Positions 58,446 through 64,000 of a stretch of 64,000 nt of DNA are shown here, piece by piece. Source of the stretch: Bettongia penicillata ogilbyi. Its lineage: Eukaryota > Chordata > Mammalia > Diprotodontia > Potoroidae. Positions within the stretch are counted from its first letter, which is position 1. Every line of letters begins with the position of its first letter. The notes under the pieces were generated by a model. That model saw nothing but the letters and a program-made list of their open reading frames with translations. It was not told the DNA's origin and ran no database searches. The translations under genes and the position numbers were made by a program. Location of the stretch: contig JAJHZJ010000014.1 of assembly GCA_023548195.1 (NCBI GenBank), forward strand, positions 18,115,718-18,179,717, in the 5' to 3' direction.

Positions 58446-59421
58446 TCATGCTGCTCTTGATTCTTGTCTTGGGAAGTCAAATTTTCTATACAGATCTGGT
58501 CTTTTCCTCAATATGAATGATTGAAAGTCCTCTATATCATTGAATGACCATTTATTCCCTTGAGGTATTATACTCAGATTTGCAGGGTAGGTGATTGTTG
58601 GTTTCAATCCCAGTTCCTTTGACTTCTGAAATATCCCATTCCAAGCCCTTCGATCCCTTGATGTTGAAGCTGACAGATCCTGTGTTATTCTGATTGTATT
58701 TCCACAATACTCAGATTGTTTCTTTCTAGCTGCTTGCAGTATTTTCTCCTTGATCTGGGAACTCTGAAATTTCGCCACAATATTCCTAGAGTTTCTCTGT
58801 TTTGGTCTCTTTCAGGAGGTGATTGGTGGATTCTTTCAATATTTATTTTGCCCTCTGGTTCTAGAATATCAGGGCAGTTTTCCTTGATAATTTCATGGAA
58901 GATATTGTCTAGACTCTTTTTTTGATCATGATTTTCAGGTAGTCTCATATTTTTTAAATTGTTTCTCCTGCATCTTATTTTCCAGGTCAGTGGTTTTTCC
59001 AAAGAGATGTTTCACATCTTCTATTTTTTCAAACTTTTGGTTTTGTTTACTAACTACTTGGTATAACTCATAGTCATTCATTTTCCTGAACTCAGTTCTC
59101 TTTTCCAGTGAATTATTTTGTTCAGTGAGCTTTTGCACCTTCTCCTCCATTTGGCTAATTCTGCTTTTTTAAGCCTCCTTCTCCTCCCTGCTTTTTGGCT
59201 TTTTGGACCTCCTTTTCCAATTGAGTTAGCCTCTTTTTAAAGCTGTTATTTTCCTCAGCGTAGTTTTGATTCTCCTTTATCAAGCTTCTAATTTGTTTTT
59301 TAAGATGTTCTATTGCCTGATCCCAGTTTAAATTCCTTTTGGAGGCCCTGGAAGCAGAGACCTTGACTTCTTTTGACAGTATGCCTTGTTCTTCCTCATC
59401 TGAAAGGATGGGGAGAGACAT
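58446..59421 (-). pseudogene. HAL1 ORF1 (L1 ORF1p-like), lightly frameshifted
   Basis: About 325 codons from ATG at 59,421 to TGA at 58,446. The N-terminal coiled coil is clear: LKKQIRSLIKENQNYAEENN and LTQLEKEVQKAKKQ (59,340-59,190). A second helical part is at 59,150-58,935. RRM-equivalent sequence (59,002-58,800) includes NIFHEIIKENCPDILEPEGK. The C-terminal domain (58,778-58,446) includes KEKILQAARKKQSEYCGNTI, RITQDLSAS and YPANLSIIPQG. A few frameshifts break it. The product would have bound RNA in cis or trans as ORF1p does. Confidence 0.9.
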
Positions 59422-59981
59422 CTGTTCCCCAAGAAAGTAACCTTCTATGATCTTATTTTTTTTCCCCTTTGTTTGGCATTTTCCCAGTCAGTTACTTGAT
59501 TTCTGAGTTTCCTCCCCACAACTACCTCTCCTCCAGTTCCACCAAGGCAGTACTGGGGGCTGAGATTCGGATGAGTTGCTCCAAACCCTCGCTATTCAGT
59601 GTGAGATTAAGATCAGCTGCTCAGCTGGATGCAGGGCCACCACACAGGGCTCAGTTCAACTACAGATGCAGGCTGCTGCCTGGAGCCCCCATCTGCTGCT
59701 GCCTCTGCTACTGCCACGTGAGGAGGCCCAAGTCATTGGGATACACTGCTCCCTTCTTGGCCAGCCTAAAAAACCTTCTTCAGCTGGAGATTCTGTCCCT
59801 GTAGCCTGCTCCTCTTGGTGCCATGTGGCCAAGGCTGGCCCATTGGTCTTTCAGGTCACTCTGGGCTAGAAATCTTCTCCACTCCATTTTTCTATGGTTT
59901 CTGCTGCTCTGGAATTTGCTGACAGTTCTTCTTTATAAGTATTTTATGGGATGTGGAGTAAGGGCTAGTGTATGTGCATCT

Positions 59982-60010
59982 TTCTACTCTGCCATCTTGG
60001 CTCCGCCCCT
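59982..60010 (-). promoter_or_regulatory. YY1-like box at HAL1 5' end
   Basis: GCCAAGATGGCA lies about 10 bp inside the element start. In human L1 the same position carries a YY1 site that sets the transcription start (established). Function here is inferred from sequence only. Confidence 0.5.
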
Positions 60011-60026
60011 GAACTTTTCTTCTTGA

Positions 60027-60465
60027 CTAAATTTAGAAGGCACCTTTAAAGCTGAATCTCTTCCTATATCAACAATCCCTCCCCACCAAAACCTCTCTAA
60101 CTACCATTTATGATTAAGAGAGGGTATGGGGACAGAGAGTATGAAAAATGGCAGGAGAGAGACTATATCACATTAATTTCATTTTTCAAAGTTTCTGTAA
60201 TAAAAGTAGTACATGAAAACATGTTATAATGATAGTCTATGGCAGTAGGATTTTTTGTCACTATGATTTTCTCTGTAGTGACATAGCTATATTTTGAAAA
60301 CTAGTTTTCATTATGAAAAACTCTGAACCTTGGCCTAAGCTGGGCCCAGATTGTGAGCCTTGTTTTGTATAGCACAGCTAAATAAATACCTTAATACTGA
60401 CCGTTCCTGACAAAACCTAAGAGACATTCTATAAAAGTTTCTTCACAATTTTCCTTATTCTTTTT
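60027..60465. other. Unassigned, right flank of HAL1
   Basis: This was contiguous with 56,355-57,370 before the HAL1 inserted. Contains CAGCTAAATAAATACC (60,376). No gene recognised. Confidence 0.4.
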
Positions 60466-61430
60466 TTTCTTGGCTACATTGATTTTATTTATAAATTTTT
60501 TTTTATTTAAAATGATCAAAATTATCCATTTTACACTTTAACAAAATTCTTACCTTATAATATAATTTAAGATCTGATACTGTAGAATCTCCTTCCTGTC
60601 CATCTTTTTTCTTTGGTTTCTTTCAAATTCCTGACCTTTTGTTCTTCCAAATGAATTCTGTTATTTTTTCTGACTCAGAATAATTTTTAGTAATTTAATT
60701 GAGATGTAATTGAATGAATGGATTAGCAAGGGAAATTTTTCATTTTTTATCATAATGACTTTACCTACCCATGAACAATAAATAATTATTTAAAAATTTA
60801 AATCTGACTTTATCTATATAAAAAGTGTTTTATGTTTATCTTCATGTAGTTCCTTTGTATTGACAGCTATTTTCTTAGGTATTTCATACTGTCTGGTTAT
60901 TTTACACGGTCTAAAAATATTGAATGATATTGGTGACACATAGTGTAGTTTCCCTATTTTTCTCTTATAAGTAAGTCTTTTTTAGTTTTAACTTTGTCTG
61001 AGATCATGATTACTATCCCTGCCCTTTTCACATAATAAATTATATTCCAACCCTTAATTTTATTTTTGTGTGTATCTCTCATATTTGTTGTATTTTTCAA
61101 AAGCAACATATTGTTGAATTCAAATTTTTAATCTGTTCTCCACTTTTGTTTTATAGATAAATTCATCCAATTCAGATTTTAAGCTATAATTACTTGTGTT
61201 ATTTTCCTCCTTTCTATTTTTCCTCCATCTTTCTCATTTTATTTACACTATTCCTCTTCAGTCCTCTAATTTACTTTTACTTGCCACCTCACCCTCCTAT
61301 TCTTTAACCTACCAATCTTAACCCCTAGCCCTCTTATTTCTTTCTGAATTTAGAAGACTTCCATGCCATTCTAGATGTTCCTTCTTCAATTCATTCCTGA
61401 TGACTTTTCCCCCCCTTTTGGGGCATTTTC
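60466..61430 (-). pseudogene. LINE-1 ORF2 with RT-to-EN internal deletion
   Basis: 60,466-60,915 follows the RT thumb wording of 25,000-25,810. At about 60,900-60,940 it changes to EN (61,000-61,190), then to the inter-ORF tract (61,200-61,400). Fingers, palm and FADD are missing. The join looks like that at window position 30-90 (shared GTTATTTTA ... TGACACAT ... GTAGTTT order). Confidence 0.75.
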
Positions 61431-61439
61431 TTGACTTAC

Positions 61440-62575
61440 TGAATACAGTTGAGAAACAGGGGAATCAATGTGAGAGAGTTCCCCAGAGTTCACCTTTTGT
61501 AAACTCTCTGCTTCTACCTGATGCTGTTAGTAACCTTACTGATATAAAATATTCCATCAGTCAATAGCTATACCACAACCAATCAGCAAGAAGGATTATT
61601 TATTCCTCAGGAATTGTACAAATTTTCCAATTCATCTTTTCAGTTGGTTCTAACCAGCTTCCTTGCATGACACAGAATTCTATGATGTCAATTATCTCAC
61701 TTGTCATAACTTTTGTAATGCTAGAACCAGTCAGATAGAATGAATAGTTGCAGTTAAGTGTTAAACATGGCCCAGACACGTGCAAGACCTCAATATTAAA
61801 ACCTGATCTACTTCCCTATTCCTATTACACTTCTCTATTCTTATAAATCCCATGAATACACATGGATATCATGAATATTTATTGATTTCATAAATACATA
61901 TGTGTGTATGTGTATACAAACACACACATTTGTTTACTTCCTCTATAAGAAAGTTCTGTATTCTGCCATGAATATCCTTGGCTACTAAGGAGCCTTGAAT
62001 GGCAATTAATAAGCTATGTTAATAAATTGATCATGCTCAAAACTTTGTGCCTCAGTTTCTCATCATCACAAATTTTTACTGCAGGAGATGTGTTACAGAT
62101 TTGAGGAGATGTTTTCTACCAATTGCCTTTATCATGCTATTTCAGTAAATATTCCTTTCTAATAGCTACTTAAGGTTGGCTGACTAAAGGTTCACAACTG
62201 ATCATCTTGAGAGTAAACACTCCAGTTGAGAATCATGACATTGGCATTAGAGATACCCACCCCATTGTCCCTCAGGGTTACCCCTGGAACTCTGAGGGGG
62301 AGATGCAACTATCTTAGCTCTGAGAGACTCACTCATTGGTGAGGGTGGGAGTTGGGATGTGGAAGCCTTAGAGTATGCATGGGCTGCATTTGTACACAAT
62401 TTGAATTCTTCTCTCAGTGTATCAAAAACAAAGCAAAACAAAACTTTAAAGAAGATAAAGTGAGATGTAGAATGATGGCATTAAACTCAAAGGGGTACAG
62501 GAACCACTAAGCCATATATGGGGATTCCACCAGGCTACATATTAACTTAGTTTGGTTTTAAGATTATCAAAAGCT
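61440..62575. other. Unassigned sequence
   Basis: Contains a short TGTG/CACA tract (61,890-61,930). 62,240-62,400 is locally GC-rich and could be LTR-derived, but I have no firm signature. Confidence 0.4.
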
Positions 62576-62579
62576 TTGA

Positions 62580-63540
62580 TTTTTTTCTTTTAAAATTATT
62601 TTCACATTTAGTATTTATTTAACATTTTTTATTTTTAAATTCTGAATTTCAAATTCTCCCCTTCCCTTTTATCACCTCCCCAACTCATCAAGAAGGCAAG
62701 CATTGTATCAATTATACATATGAAATCATGCAAAACATTTCTACATTAGCCCTATTAAAAAACAAACAAAAATAAGGTGAGAAAATAATACTTTAATTTG
62801 CACTTAGAGTTCATCAATTCTCTTTCTGGAAGTAGATAACACTTTTTCATTGCAAGTCCTTCAAAATTGTCCTGAATCATTGTATTGATAGTAAGAGCCA
62901 AGTCTTTCACAATTGATCATCATTACAACTTTGCCGTTACTGTGCACAATGATTTTCCAGTTCCCATTTCACTTTGCACCAGTTCATATGGGTCTTCCTA
63001 CATCTTTTCTTAAACTACCTCCCTAATTAACTACCACAGCACAATAGTACTCAATTGCAAATCATATGCCACAACTTAATCATCTATTCCCCAACTGATA
63101 AGCATTCTCTCAACTTCCAATTCTTTGTCACCACAAAAAAAGCTGCCACAAATATTTTTGTATATACTTTTTTGAACCTTTTCTTTTATCTCTTTGGGAT
63201 ACAGATCTATTCATGGTATCTCTGGGTCAAAGGATATACATAGTTTTTTAATCCTTTGGGCATAGTTTCAAATTGCTATCCAGAATGTTAGACTAATTCA
63301 CTACCAAACCAACAATTCATTAATGTACCTTTTCCCCCTTGTCCCCTCTGGCATTTGACATTTCAAATAGGTGTGTGGTGGTGCCTCAAAGTTATTTTAA
63401 TTTGCCTTTCTCTAATCAATAGTAATTTAGAACATTTTTTTCTATGACTATAGATAGCTTTGATTTCTTCTTCTGAAAACTGCCTGTTATATTCGTTTAA
63501 CATTTATCAATTGGGGAATGGCTCTTACTTTTATAAATTT

Positions 63541-63588
<48 letters not shown>

Positions 63589-64000
63589 CATATATATATA
63601 TATATATGAGAGAAAGAAGCCTTTATCAGAGAAACTGTAATATTTTTTTTAATATTTCTTTATCATCTATGGAACTTTTTAACAATTTCAGTAGTTTTCC
63701 TAGATATCCTTTATCCCCTTTACATCTATTTTTGCTTTTGCTTTGAGATTATCATTGCCTTTTTTTAGTTCAGCTGAAGCTTATTAGATTCTGCTCCAAT
63801 TCTTCGGTTTAATTCTATATGGGTATTTCAGTTTCAAGTGTGTGTCTCAAAAACAACATTTTGTTGGATTCTAGTTTCTACTACATTCTGCTATGTGCTT
63901 TTCTTTTATGGATAAACTCCTCTTATTCATAGTCATGATTGCTAACTATGTATTTCCCTCCATTCTGTTTTCTTTCTTTTTTTTTTGTTCTCACTCTTTT
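62580..64000 (-). mobile_element. Old LINE-1, internally deleted, runs off window
   Basis: 3'UTR (62,580-62,800) contains GAAGGCAAGCATTGTATC and GAAATCATGCAAAACATTTC, related to the HAL1 3'UTR. ORF2 C-terminus (62,940-63,640) follows. At about 63,650 it jumps to EN (63,660-63,950: GCTTTTGCTTTGAGATTATC), so the RT is missing. A TA microsatellite lies inside. The 5' side is beyond the window. Confidence 0.8.
63543..63607. repeat. (TA)n microsatellite
   Basis: About 32 TA units with GTA/CA interruptions inside the old L1 ORF2. Confidence 0.95.

Larger units (their letters stand above)
57387..60010 (-). mobile_element. HAL1, full length, best preserved, 16-bp TSD
   Basis: GAACTTTTCTTCCTGA (57,371-57,386) and GAACTTTTCTTCTTGA (60,011-60,026) flank the element with one mismatch. 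It has a short T tract, 3'UTR (57,460-58,440), ORF1 (58,446-59,421) and a GC-rich 5'UTR (59,422-60,010) starting GGGGCGGAGCCAAGATGGCA. ORF1 is followed directly by 3'UTR with no trace of ORF2. At 2.62 kb it defines the size of the intact family. Confidence 0.93.

Noticed and set aside
61440..62575. An endogenous retrovirus LTR
   Set aside because: Locally GC-rich blocks suggest it, but I found no paired termini, TSD, or TATA/poly-A layout to support the call.

Overview
The window looks like intergenic or deep-intronic DNA from a marsupial. It is AT-rich and I see no convincing functional protein-coding exon, rRNA, tRNA gene, CRISPR array or operon-like block. The marsupial call rests on the repeat set: marsupial-type LINE-1 (L1) copies, ORF1-only half-L1 (HAL1) elements that share a 5' start resembling GGGCRGAGCCAAGATGG, tRNA-headed SINEs beginning GCAGCTAGGTGGYACAGTGG with RTE/BovB-like tails, and an old layer of L2, MIR and CR1/L3 fossils. 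Monodelphis-like is my best guess; the species cannot be fixed from sequence reading alone.

Layout. 0-3.3 kb: 5' part of an old antisense L1, split by a younger truncated L1 (exact 14-bp target-site duplication, TSD) and a SINE. 3.8-5.0 kb: sense L1 pieces, including a readable FADD reverse-transcriptase (RT) box. 6.6-10.5 kb: truncated L1 with a 15-bp TSD, L2 3' end, MIR, a palindromic hAT-like MITE, a 1.4-kb antisense L2 and a SINE. 11.8-21.4 kb: a nested pile, with an L1 containing a HAL1 that itself contains an ORF-less HAL1 derivative and a truncated L1. 21.4-28.8 kb: old L1 ORF2 followed by the best-preserved ORF2 of the window, a 5-kb L1 truncated inside ORF1. 28.9-29.8 kb: probable solo LTR with a TATA box. 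31-38.2 kb: L2, SINE, HAL1, L2, ORF1-like and CR1/L3 fragments among unassigned sequence. 39-44 kb: two SINEs and a full-length sense-strand HAL1 that splits an L2. 44-50 kb: mostly unassigned. 50-56.3 kb: HAL1 and L1 pieces, including an L1 that has lost the endonuclease (EN) and RT but kept both ends and ORF1. 56.3-60 kb: candidate processed-transcript 3' end split by a full-length HAL1 with a 16-bp TSD. 60.4-64 kb: two more internally deleted L1s.

How the parts relate. L1 ORF2 encodes the endonuclease and reverse transcriptase. HAL1 copies carry only ORF1 (coiled coil, RRM, C-terminal domain) and must borrow ORF2 in trans; SINEs borrow LINE machinery too. No element here has an intact ORF2, so I infer nothing in the window is autonomously mobile. 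The most interesting signal is repeated loss of the RT core while element ends are kept. One RT-to-EN deletion junction is seemingly shared by two distant copies (window start and about 60.9 kb), which would suit a propagated non-autonomous L1 lineage. I did not find a clearly new gene system.
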